From positions 3,351,431-3,363,949 of the forward strand of contig FN649726.1 in assembly GCA_000310025.1 (NCBI GenBank): a DNA stretch of 12,519 nt, written 5' to 3'. Made by a program: the position numbers and the translations under genes. Under the pieces are notes generated by a model that had not been told where the DNA came from, ran no database searches, and saw nothing but the letters and a program-made list of their open reading frames with translations. This document shows, one piece after another, positions 1 through 6,892 of the stretch; within the stretch, counting starts at the first letter, position 1; every line of letters begins with the position of its first letter. Origin of the DNA: Ectocarpus siliculosus (Eukaryota; Sar; Phaeophyceae; Ectocarpales; Ectocarpaceae).

Positions 1-2
1 TG

Positions 3-109
3 TTTCCCCCGGAGAAGGCCCAGCAAGCTGATCCCAGCCCTGACGACAACAACAGCGCAGGATACGTGGCGAGAGCAGGGGCAATGGCGGCGACGCCCGG
101 GAACACAGG

Positions 110-144
<35 letters not shown>

Positions 145-155
145 ATGGTCGTTGA
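3..155 (+). CDS. C-terminal exon of an unidentified protein (partial, alanine-run end)
   Basis: The frame is open from the window edge through 50 codons to a TGA at 153-155. It reads as a Pro/Asp/Asn/Ala-rich tail (starting FPPEKAQQADPSPDDNN), then a short stretch with an internal Met at 84, then ten alanines from (GCT)10, then Asp-Gly-Arg-stop. The lack of stops, the polar disorder-like composition and the CTG run being read as alanine all suit a disordered C-terminus. An AATAAA lies about 306 bases downstream, which fits a 3' untranslated region. No domain is recognisable, so the function is unknown. Most of the gene would lie left of the window. Alternatives are a chance open frame, or an internal exon that ends before the alanine run. 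Fifty open codons alone are weak proof, so confidence is moderate. Confidence 0.42.
114..144 (+). repeat. (CTG)10 trinucleotide microsatellite
   Basis: Ten uninterrupted CTG units occupy 115-144 (read as GCT from 114). They fall inside the open frame ending at 155, where they encode ten alanines. A pure run like this is likely to vary in length between individuals. Confidence 0.95.
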
Positions 156-211
156 TTTCGCACACACCCAATGAACGGGCAGGCACTACGGAGCGAACGG
201 GATAGCGGCAA

Positions 212-228
212 GGGAGGGAGCGGGGGGG
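212..228 (+). other. G-quadruplex motif
   Basis: Four G-tracts of three or more are separated by loops of 1, 3 and 1 bases (GGG-A-GGG-AGC-GGG-G-GGG). This satisfies the usual quadruplex pattern. It lies in the presumed 3' untranslated region after the alanine-run exon. Confidence 0.5.
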
Positions 229-460
229 CGAGCGTGTCAAGAGTCGTTGTCGCCTGCATCCGGGCCCCGCAGCCCATCCGCGAGGAGAGAGAATGTGGAA
301 AATAGTCAATCCAGAGGAGGGACGTAGCATACTGGTGTTGGATACTCTCGCTGGCTTGGTGTGCCCACAGAGTCTGACTGTGTGTGCGAGTGCGCGCCAG
401 AGAGAACAGAGGCAGAGGGTGATGCGTGTGGCGTCAAACGCTAAAGATTTTGATTGGTGA

Positions 461-466
461 AATAAA
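461..466 (+). promoter_or_regulatory. Candidate polyadenylation signal AATAAA
   Basis: AATAAA occurs in an A-rich context about 306 bases after the stop at 155. It is the canonical eukaryotic hexamer and would close the 3' untranslated region of the gene at the left edge. Single hexamers also occur by chance, and the organism's usual signal is unknown. Confidence 0.35.
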
Positions 467-858
467 ACAAAAAAACATGCTGTCGTGTAGAATGCAAGCT
501 GTTCTCCTGTCGCACGGAAGTGTGAGGGAACCGTTAGGCCCCTTTGAATACGCTGATGACGATGTGAACATAGAAACCGTTCACGCGTGATCCGGGAGGG
601 CTACGCTCGGAACCACGAGGCGTTGATAGGTTTTCCTTTCTCCGATCTGCGGAGGAGGCGTTGTTCGAGGGAGAGATGGACGGCGTGACACCACTTTTTT
701 CTCTGCGTCGGCCGTAAGGGTTTGCGATCGAAACGTTGATCGGTCTGCTTCCTGGTTCCAGGGAAAGCGCAGGGTTTGCGGGTGTAGTCGTTGCCACGCA
801 TGGCCGGAGTGGTGGATTAGACCATAGACCCTCGTATCCCTATGTACGACTGGCCGAA

Positions 859-880
859 GGGGAGGGGAGGGGGGACGGGG
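859..880 (+). other. Strong G-quadruplex motif
   Basis: G-tracts of 4, 4, 6 and 4 are separated by loops of 1, 1 and 2 bases. Short loops and long tracts are the features associated with stable intramolecular quadruplexes. It lies about 60 bases before the (CTG)13 run. Confidence 0.6.
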
Positions 881-935
881 TCGGTGTTGCTTTTCGATCC
901 CAAACGTAAGATCTTTGTACGTGGACGACTGCCCG

Positions 936-937
<2 letters not shown>

Positions 938-976
<39 letters not shown>
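938..976 (+). repeat. (CTG)13 trinucleotide microsatellite
   Basis: Thirteen uninterrupted CTG units. In one plus frame they give a run of leucines inside a 110-codon frame that has no other protein-like content, so I do not treat it as coding. It is the second pure CTG run within 1 kb. Confidence 0.95.
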
Positions 977-977
<1 letters not shown>

Positions 978-1036
978 GCTTGGTTTCATTTCTTTGCGCT
1001 GGTGCTAAACGCTTCGAGAGGCAGAGGGCAGTGATC

Positions 1037-1040
<4 letters not shown>

Positions 1041-1080
<40 letters not shown>
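1041..1080 (+). repeat. (AG)20 dinucleotide microsatellite
   Basis: Twenty uninterrupted AG units. On the reverse strand it reads as an alternating Ser-Leu tail of a chance frame. It is only 64 bases after the CTG run. Confidence 0.97.
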
Positions 1081-1083
<3 letters not shown>

Positions 1084-2250
1084 GGATTTAGACGATGAAC
1101 CAAGTAGTCCAGAAGTTTTGTTTTCGTTGTTCTGTGTAACGCCGGCGGCGGAGGCGGCTCCCTCCCGGCCTTGAGTGCCGGCCCTAGGCCGCGAAAGAAG
1201 GGCTTCCGATTTAGTCCGCTTCGATCCTTCTGTCGGTCGGCCATGGGGGGGGGAACGCCGTCATCGTCATGCATATCCAGCACCCAAAGGTGTTCAGTTT
1301 CTGTCGCGGTGAAATGTTGTGCTGAGGCGACGCTACATATATAGATGGATGCCTCGAGATGTGTACGTACGCTGCTGTCAGTAGTTTTAGCGGCGACAGC
1401 AGCCATGTTGTTGTCGTGGGGGTTTGTTGTTCTTAGTGTTGTGTTGGCGTGTTTTTGTTGTCTTGTGTACTTTTGAGGGCGGGTGGAGGAAGGCTATCGG
1501 TATCGGGTGCGGGGTGTATTTCCTTTCTCTTTGTTGGCACTCGTGGTGTGTGTTTTGCTGTTGAGTTTTGGTCGTCGCCAGTCTGTTCGGCCCACAGTCT
1601 GGCATTTTTTGTGGTCGCAATTTTGTTCTTTTCGCTTTCTTCTCTTCCCGAGTACGTTTTCGACCTACTGCTGTGTGGCCGTGGCGTTCAGAGTGAAACC
1701 TACGGAAAGCGTAGAAAGCGAGAAAGCAGCGATGGAATCGTGGGCGTGTCAGCTGATTATCCGCTCTGAAGTGTTTGTGTCGTCGAGATGTGACACTGAC
1801 GGTGAACTATTATAACAGCTCGTTTTTCAAGTCCAGTCTTTTCGTTTGTCCAGGGGTGAAAACCTCATCTCTTCGGTCTACAGGCGCAGTGGAAGCACCC
1901 ACACAACGACAGGGTGTCGCAGGTGCGCCCACGGACACACGCGTAAATTAAGACGGGAAAGCACGCTGACAACCGGTCCCCAATCCATACCACCAGGTGA
2001 TATCAGGCGATGTCGGAGAATTTGTCGCGTGTACCGCAATCACCACAACACAACACGTTTCGTGGTTAACGGAAAACGCCAGAGGTTGCATGTCACTGTC
2101 AAAGGAGGCAGTTGCCGCTATCGGCGTTTTGAAGAGATCGCGCAAGCGGAGATTGGAGAGGCTCCTTGGTTCCTTGGTGCCCTGTTTGCTGAGAAGCTTA
2201 GTCTAGTCTTGCGAAATCATTGCCGTCAAAGTTCCCCCGCTGGCCGCTCG

Positions 2251-2470
2251 GGACCTATTCTGACAGTCCCGCGTTGGTTCCACCGCGTGTTTACCCGCGC
2301 GCTTGTCGCGCCTCTTTGGCTTCCAACTCTCGCCGTCTCCACCACTACGGCTTGGAGAAATGTTCTAATCTGTTTGAGACTCTTATACTCCTGGTCTCTC
2401 TGAAGCTTTACCATCGTGTCGCCAGTAGCATCTCGCCCGTATGCACCAAACAGACCCATGCACGTGGACA
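2251..2470 (+). repeat. Dispersed repeat, copy 1
   Basis: This segment matches 9638-9832 in the same orientation. Over the best 70 bases (2341-2410 against 9701-9770) I count about 62 identities with no gap. The match starts near CTGACAGTCCCGCG (2260 against 9647). It continues through the block CTGGTCTCTCTGAAG and ends around the shared CAGACCCATGCA. The centre differs by length changes, so the copies are old. A weaker similarity (ATCATG then CCAGGTTC) may extend the copy to about 2545. Both strands stay open through the core in both copies, so reading frame does not settle whether it once coded. It is probably a fragment of a mobile element of unknown class. Confidence 0.8.
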
Positions 2471-2545
2471 TCTCTTTTGAAGAGCAACACTTACAACACT
2501 GACCAACCGCGAACGGAATCATGTATGTCCAGGTTCACACATAAC

Positions 2546-2980
2546 CTATTGTAGTGAAGGGACCAGACGTGAGACATGAGAACACGTAGATAGAAGGAGA
2601 GCCAGTCGTCGAAACGACAGAAGAAGAAGAAGAAACACGTAGAACCAAACAACACACCAATCAGCAACAATCCGATCGTAATGACGTCGGAGGGAACGGG
2701 GTCGGAACACAAACAGCTCTAGACTACATACACCGCTGCAGCAGAGAAAACTCGAACGACAAAACGACGTACCAGTGGCAATAAAACGGACTATGTAGGC
2801 CGGGGTTGCAACCAACTTGAAAGCGGCCACCACAGACCACGAAGCAGGTCGAATCTCGACGGAAACAACACACAAAAAAAACACAATGCCACCGAGCACC
2901 CTGTTGCTATAGTCGGCGCACGCAGAATCATCGGGCAACGAACCATCCGCCTTTCTTTGCGCCTCTCAATATATCAAAAC
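2546..2980. other. No supported gene
   Basis: The only long frame is a minus-strand one of 130 codons. It begins at TTG and its Leu/Phe/Val-rich translation comes from the purine-rich plus strand. I see no conserved motif, repeat copy or splice pair that would support it. Confidence 0.5.
2619..2635 (+). repeat. Short (AGA)n microsatellite
   Basis: Five AGA units plus a partial one. It is part of an A/G-rich stretch whose complement gives a hydrophobic chance frame on the minus strand. Confidence 0.8.
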
Positions 2981-2982
2981 TA

Positions 2983-3607
2983 CTACAGTACGAAGAATTC
3001 CATTCGTAAGAAGATCGCTACCGCCGTGAACTTAAGAAACCATGATTCGCAGACGGCCGATTCGATGGTAGGAAAACGAACATCGGAGAAGGCGATCTTG
3101 ATCGGCCCAAGTTCGTCGAGGAAGCGGACGATGCAGTGGTTGGCCCGGAGAGTCGGTCCAGAGATCTTGTCCAGCCACCAAAATCCATCCTGGTCTTTGT
3201 ACGAGAAGAATTCGCCCACGGGCCCATAGTCTAGGCCCACAGGCCCACAGGCCCACAGGAAATCAGCATAAAAATCGTGCACCACCAAACGCACCCCAGT
3301 CGAGGGTCACCAAGACGGCCTCCAGCCGGAACGTGACAGCCTGACGGTCGTCCTGGTCGAAGGCCAACCGGTGCTGGTCAAAGACACCCGTCAGCTCCAA
3401 GAGCGGCTCAGCCCCGGGCACAGGCGCGATACACGGCAGCTCCCGGAGAAGGATGTCCTCGGAAACCAAAATTGAATGAGCCATCGGAGGGGGCGGAGGG
3501 GGACGCTCCGGCGGCGTCAAAGGAGCTTGCGATGAACGCGCCGCCGCCGACGCAGGGGCGGGCGCCGGGGCCGGCGTCGGGGTCTGATCACTCCGCGTCC
3601 GAGGTAC
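2983..3607 (-). pseudogene. Broken coding remnant in two frames, possibly from a mobile element
   Basis: On the minus strand a frame open from 3607 to 3263 starts with an Ala-Pro stretch and a six-proline run. It continues into protein-like sequence (a segment reads LLRELPCIAPVPGAEPLLEL). A second minus frame, open from 3306 to 2983, takes over without a gap in protein character. It carries an aromatic patch reading DGFWWLDKI followed by CIVRFLDELGP. The two overlap at 3263-3306, so one small insertion or deletion would join them. The spacing of Gly-Phe-Trp-Trp and the later Val-Arg-Phe-Leu-Asp strand is reminiscent of small SH3/Tudor-like barrels, but I cannot confirm a family. No ATG-led continuous frame remains. 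I infer a decayed gene or retroelement piece; two chance frames are possible. Confidence 0.35.
3233..3259 (+). repeat. Three tandem copies of AGGCCCAC
   Basis: The octamer is repeated exactly three times (3233-3256), followed by AGG. It lies inside the second frame of the broken minus-strand remnant, where it inserts Gly-Pro-Val/Trp-Ala-Cys-type residues. A replication-slippage origin is likely and could be one cause of the frame change nearby. Confidence 0.85.
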
Positions 3608-3806
3608 TTACTGTAGGCAGGCATGGTACTCTCAAAAGGTGCTACCGACTCAATCGCTCCACGGTATTCGGTGGCGGTTCATTTTTCAACATGTTTTTCC
3701 GTTACCGACGCCTCCTTCGGTTTTCGTTCCGTAACCGAAGTTCGCTGGCTGCTCGAGATTATACGAGCAGTATTTTCAGCAGCACCAAGAGTGAGTGTCG
3801 GGGTGA

Positions 3807-4222
3807 TATTCCACCCTGTCCACCGCAGAGTGTCTCAGGAAAACGTGGAACACCTTCTGCACCAACGCTATCGAGGAGCATCAACAGCTGACCATTAATA
3901 ACGCGGTGGCTGGCTTGACTAGACTAGCTTTAAGCGTCGCCGATCATCGGCCACTGACGGCGCTGAGAAAAATAGTAACTGGCACGGGGAGCCTGTTTTT
4001 CAAGAATTCTACTGTGGATGCGACATGGAGAAAATACCTGCCGCAATTGCGCCGACTGTTAGGCATGTTTCCCGTGATGAAGGCCTAGACTGCTTCAGAG
4101 GACATGACTTTCAGACTGCGCAGAACGGTGACACATCTCTCATGCTGGTTGCCATCGAGCGCCTTGCACCATTTATGGATTCTCCAAAAGCCATTGGAAC
4201 TATATATCGCTTGTTGTCTTAA
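3807..4222 (+). pseudogene. Possible decayed gene, overlapping protein-like frames
   Basis: One plus frame is open from 3807 to a TAG at 4086-4088. It includes balanced sequence such as FCTNAIEEHQQLTINNAVAG and then LPQLRRLLGMFPVMKA. A second frame, open from 3923 to a TAA at 4220-4222, has an ATG at 4025 and contains HDFQTAQNGDTSLMLVAIER. The second frame continues the protein-like character after the first stops, as expected after a frameshift or an unrecognised intron. Just upstream there is a consensus donor-like GTGAGT at 3791 and an acceptor-like pyrimidine stretch ending CAG at 3828. No known domain is recognisable. Frames of 65 to 95 codons can arise by chance, so this is tentative. 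Confidence 0.3.
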
Positions 4223-4480
4223 TATTCAGTGTCGACGAAACTACGCCTGACTATAATTGCGACGATCCCCCTTCTCCGTGCATCCTCCAACACCGACATC
4301 AAGAAATGCAGGCACCGTGGGTGCAACACACAGCCTTCGTTCGGCGTTAAATAGCTTCGTACATGCAATACCTTGGTACCATACTGGTATGTATGTTTTT
4401 ACGCCCTTTAAAAGAAATCTCTCGTGAGCCCCCCTCACGTTTTGTAATAAAAACATGCAACCCGAACATCCTCCAGCTCT
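4223..4480. other. No supported gene
   Basis: Only short frames on both strands, none with recognisable features. The segment separates the plus-strand remnant from the possible last exon of the minus-strand coiled-coil gene, and would hold that gene's 3' untranslated region if the exon is real. I see no AATAAA on the minus strand here. Confidence 0.4.
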
Positions 4481-4481
4481 T

Positions 4482-4590
4482 TCAGGGCATCAACGCTAGA
4501 AGAGCTGTGATCGCGGACATCTCGCTCTTGCTCCTCTCGAAAATCGCCCCCAGGACTTCAACTTTCTCCGGAGACTTTGCCTGACGGATA
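4482..4590 (-). CDS. Possible terminal exon of the coiled-coil gene
   Basis: A minus frame from about 4590 to a TGA at 4482-4484 encodes roughly 35 residues with helical, charged composition (it includes SPEKVEVLGAIFERSKSEM). It resembles the style of the coiled-coil protein upstream. An AG at 4591-4592 (context ATAGTAG) would join in frame with a donor GTTAAG at 5125. Alternatively the AG at 4582-4583 (context CGTCAG) joins in frame with GTGTGT at 5100. A competing minus frame, open between 4553 and about 4435 and ending LKELEDVRVACFYYKT, is equally protein-like, so the exact exon and frame are unsettled. The acceptors lack a strong pyrimidine tract. This is inference from sequence texture only. 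Confidence 0.28.
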
Positions 4591-4635
4591 CTACTATCTT
4601 CCAGGTGTGTATTGTACCGTAAAAACCGGTCACCC

Positions 4636-4712
4636 CACTCGGTGGTCTAGTGAAAATTAACCTCGAAACCGCTAGTAGTGGCAACGTCGTGAGTTCGAAT
4701 CCCCGTGGGGTG
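4636..4712 (+). repeat. tRNA-like sequence (SINE head or tRNA pseudogene)
   Basis: The sequence TGGTCTAGTGA at 4643-4653 matches the tRNA A box (internal Pol III promoter) except for its last base. GTTCGAATC at 4693-4701 is a perfect B box. The ends 4636-4642 and 4706-4712 pair at six of seven positions if G-T pairs are allowed. An alternative outer stem, CACCCCA (4631-4637) with TGGGGTG (4706-4712), is perfect. The start resembles eukaryotic tRNA-Glu or tRNA-Asp type sequences (CTCGGTGGTCTAGTG). The D, anticodon and T stems do not fold well, and no anticodon can be assigned with confidence. A functional tRNA is therefore unlikely. A tRNA-derived SINE or decayed tRNA fits best. It lies in the putative last intron of the coiled-coil gene, on the opposite strand. 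Confidence 0.5.
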
Positions 4713-5016
4713 AAAAATTTACACATTTGCGGGTTAAAGCGAAAAAAGCTAGAAAGCTCGTGGTGAATACCATACTTCGACGTTAGCACCGTTCGTTGAT
4801 GAGGGGAAGGGACGGCTGGACCCTTCTCGCGATAATCAAAAACATTCAGCACGCACCGCAGGAGGCAGGTGGGGCACAAAAATGAAAAGAAAAAGAATAA
4901 AAGAAAAACGGTGTTTACCCCCTCCTGTGTGACCCTGGATGGCTGTAGTTGTACGAAAAATACACTGAAAAGTATAGTACTCTACATAAACTGAAACACG
5001 CCGTGTAGTACACGTC

Positions 5017-6222
5017 TCACCACGAAAAATGGGGGGACTCGGAACTGTCACCATCATAACGAAACAGGACGAAAACACACACAACACACACAACACACAC
5101 AGTAAAGTCCGTGATGTTCCTTAACAATGATTCCAGCTGTATCGAGGTCAAGTTCGATTTGGCGGCTTCCAGGGCTTGCGTCAGCCTTTCCCTGATGGTC
5201 TCGTTGGCGTCGTCCGCGTCCAGCTTGCTGTTCTCGATGACCAGCCTCCATGTGAACATCGCAATGTCCTCATTCAGTTCCGAAATGGTTTCTCTGCACT
5301 CTTGGACGGTCCTGGTCCTCGCTTCCAGCATAGATTCCGAATCCCGGAGCAGACCCTCAAGCTGTTCCTTGCGGGTGGCACATTCTATCAGGCCACGTTC
5401 GGTGTGAGCAATGTTGGCCTCGAGGCTACCCCTAGCGGCGTTCAAGTTCTCGATCTCTGCCCTGTAGTTCTCGGAGTCTTGAAGCACACGAGACATCCGC
5501 GTTGACATGTTTGCCACCTCTGTTCTCATAGACGCGACTAGCTCATCCCTTTGAGAATTTTCAGTCCTGCATGCTCCCAGAACACGTCTCACTTGATCCA
5601 ATTCGCATGCCAAAGAGTCATTCGAAATCCCATGCAAGAATTCCTGCAGCAATCCCATCTTGTCCCCAATGAAGTGCGCATTATTGCTCAAGAAAGTCAG
5701 GAAGTACTGAGCCAACAGATTCTGTTTCATACCACGGAAAGTCTCGGAATCCGCGTACCTAAGAATTGCATCCAGAGGGGCCCGTAAGGATAGCGTGGGT
5801 TCGTCTCCCGTCAGATGAGAAATAGCCTCTTCTCCTACATTCCTAGAGTAGTATGCAAGGTCCTCATCATCCATCGACATTGCTCTGTCAACAACGAACA
5901 TGTGTAGCGCACGTGCACCCCCTCGCTCACTAGGAGAAACGCAGAGGTTCTTCAAAGCGTTTGTGAACCTTTTGCTGGGTTCTCCATTCAAATCGGACAC
6001 CGGGATCTGGAGCTCGTTGAGCAATGCGAAGTTCACACGCGGCAGGTATGACATGACTTCTATCAGGCCTTCCATCTTTTCAGATTCACTCGCAGAGCGC
6101 ATTGTCCTCTTAGATGACTCTTGGCTCGAAATCCTCTTGTTTTTCGTGTCCGTAGACCACCAACCCTGTGGGCCAGCCAAAGCATCATGAAAAAGTTCCT
6201 TGAACTTAGACGGTGTCAGCAT
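5017..6222 (-). CDS. Unrecognised coiled-coil protein, main exon
   Basis: This is the strongest coding signal in the window: 401 codons from ATG at 6222 to TGA at 5017, with protein-like composition throughout. Residues 1-50 are basic and serine-rich. Residues 50-205 look globular and mostly helical (segments such as MSYLPRVNFALLNELQIPVS and LLAQYFLTFLSNNAHFIGDK). Residues from about 205 to 366 form a long charged coiled coil with regular Leu/Met/Ile spacing (ENYRAEIENLNAARGSLEAN, ARTRTVQECRETISELNEDI). There is no signal peptide or clear membrane segment in this part. The last 27 residues begin with VCVVCVVCV, encoded by an AACACACAC minisatellite, and are unlikely to be native; the true exon probably ends near 5126 or 5101 at GTTAAG or GTGTGT. 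The frame is open upstream of the ATG, and an upstream exon joins in phase, so 6222 may not be the real start. Scaffold or cytoskeletal roles are typical of coiled coils, but no family is recognised and no function can be assigned. Confidence 0.8.
   Translation of the reverse strand: MLTPSKFKELFHDALAGPQGWWSTDTKNKRISSQESSKRTMRSASESEKMEGLIEVMSYLPRVNFALLNELQIPVSDLNGEPSKRFTNALKNLCVSPSERGGARALHMFVVDRAMSMDDEDLAYYSRNVGEEAISHLTGDEPTLSLRAPLDAILRYADSETFRGMKQNLLAQYFLTFLSNNAHFIGDKMGLLQEFLHGISNDSLACELDQVRRVLGACRTENSQRDELVASMRTEVANMSTRMSRVLQDSENYRAEIENLNAARGSLEANIAHTERGLIECATRKEQLEGLLRDSESMLEARTRTVQECRETISELNEDIAMFTWRLVIENSKLDADDANETIRERLTQALEAAKSNLTSIQLESLLRNITDFTVCVVCVVCVFVLFRYDGDSSESPHFSW
5074..5100 (+). 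repeat. (AACACACAC)3 minisatellite
   Basis: Three exact copies of a 9-base unit. On the minus strand it encodes the Val-Cys repeats at the end of the large frame and begins with GTGTGT exactly at a codon boundary, so it may mark the start of an intron rather than protein. Confidence 0.9.
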
Positions 6223-6243
6223 CGTGTCCACCAGGTGAATCGT

Positions 6244-6281
6244 CTGCCCGTCTTCGGCCCCAGCTCCCGAGGAGCAGCTAC
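6244..6281 (-). other. Candidate 38-base intron
   Basis: On the minus strand CAG|GTAGCT at 6282/6281 forms a good donor and GGGCAG|ACG at 6244/6243 an acceptor. Both lie at codon boundaries (phase 0), so removal fuses the frame starting at 6518 to the main coiled-coil exon with no stop. The length of 38 is not a multiple of three, so without removal the frames stay separate. A pyrimidine tract is lacking and 38 bases is very short for most nuclear introns. The alternative is a frameshift, or two unrelated frames. Confidence 0.4.
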
Positions 6282-6518
6282 CTGTGTGATCCCAACCCGG
6301 GGTAAGCTGTTCAAGTTAGTTAGTGGAAGTTCAAATATGGCGCGGTACCTCTCCGTCTTTAGGAGGTGGTCTATGATGTGTTTACGCTGCATACATGCGT
6401 ACTTCTGCGCAAAATCATTGAGTGAGAACGCATAGCCAACAAGTATCGATTTCTGTGGGTTTTGAAAGCTGCTTTTGCAGCATCTGGCTGGCGCATACGT
6501 AATGGGGCAGTTGTGCAT
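6282..6518 (-). CDS. Candidate upstream exon of the coiled-coil gene
   Basis: The frame starts at ATG 6518, directly after an in-frame TAA. It runs 79 codons to a donor-like CAG|GT at 6282. The second half is convincingly protein-like (FAQKYACMQRKHIIDHLLKT, then YRAIFELPLTNLNSL) and continues in phase into the main exon across the 38-base interval. The first 25 residues, rich in Cys and Pro, look less natural. An overlapping minus frame (6592-6371) carries LRMRQPDAAKAAFKTHRNRY, so the true 5' part may lie in that frame, with an indel or another intron between. A further minus frame ending at 6552 contains VTSVYEEALENWNEY. The 5' structure is therefore unresolved. Function unknown. Confidence 0.42.
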
Positions 6519-6892
6519 TTAATATCTATGGAAGCCGGTAGAAAATTGCTTTTAGTATTCATTCCAATTTTCGAGGGCTTCTTCGTATACACTCGTCACT
6601 TTTGCAGCTCGCCACAGCGTTGCACGGCGCGGGTCGTGCCTGGGCGCTGCGCCTCTTCGGCGAAGCCAAGAGAGAGCGCTCGTCAGGGGGATCACTGGTC
6701 TGAATGAATGACGGCAGTGTTGGCTGTCAATCAATGCAATCAATCACGCGGAGAGTCGCTGAGGCACTCCTCCTCTCGTTCGATGCGTCGTGCTGTTGTC
6801 TGATGATGTCTTCAGTTTCTTCTTTTGAAGAAAACCACGCTCCGCCTTTTTTTCATGGGAGGCAACAGGGAGTGGAGTGAAAACCCGAGTGA

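Larger units (their letters stand above)
467..2250. other. Long stretch without a supported gene
   Basis: No frame here has a convincing start, protein-like composition and splice signals together. Open frames are short or driven by simple sequence: a poly-leucine frame through the CTG run, a Ser-Leu frame through the AG run read in reverse, and T/G-rich frames around 1400-1815. The notable content is the microsatellites and the G-rich motif listed separately. The region 1400-1680 is strongly G/T-rich on the plus strand. Confidence 0.6.

Noticed and set aside
842-1174. 110-codon plus frame with poly-leucine and Arg-Glu repeats
   Set aside because: The length comes from the CTG and AG microsatellites; the remainder is not protein-like.
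1035-1406. 123-codon minus frame ending in Ser-Leu repeats
   Set aside because: It runs through the AG microsatellite and has no recognisable feature.
1846-2403. 185-codon plus frame
   Set aside because: It has no ATG at its start (TTG) and its last third is the dispersed repeat, which also has open frames on the other strand.
2546-2938. 130-codon hydrophobic minus frame resembling a membrane protein
   Set aside because: Hydrophobicity follows from T-rich codons on the strand opposite an A-rich tract, and there is no ATG start.
3580-3607. 28-base GT-AG interval on the minus strand after an ATG at the far end of the proline-rich remnant
   Set aside because: GTAAGT and ATCAG are good matches, but 28 bases is too short to propose without transcript evidence.
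4636-4712. Functional tRNA gene
   Set aside because: The boxes are good, but the D, anticodon and T stems do not pair well and no anticodon can be fixed, so I call it tRNA-like only.
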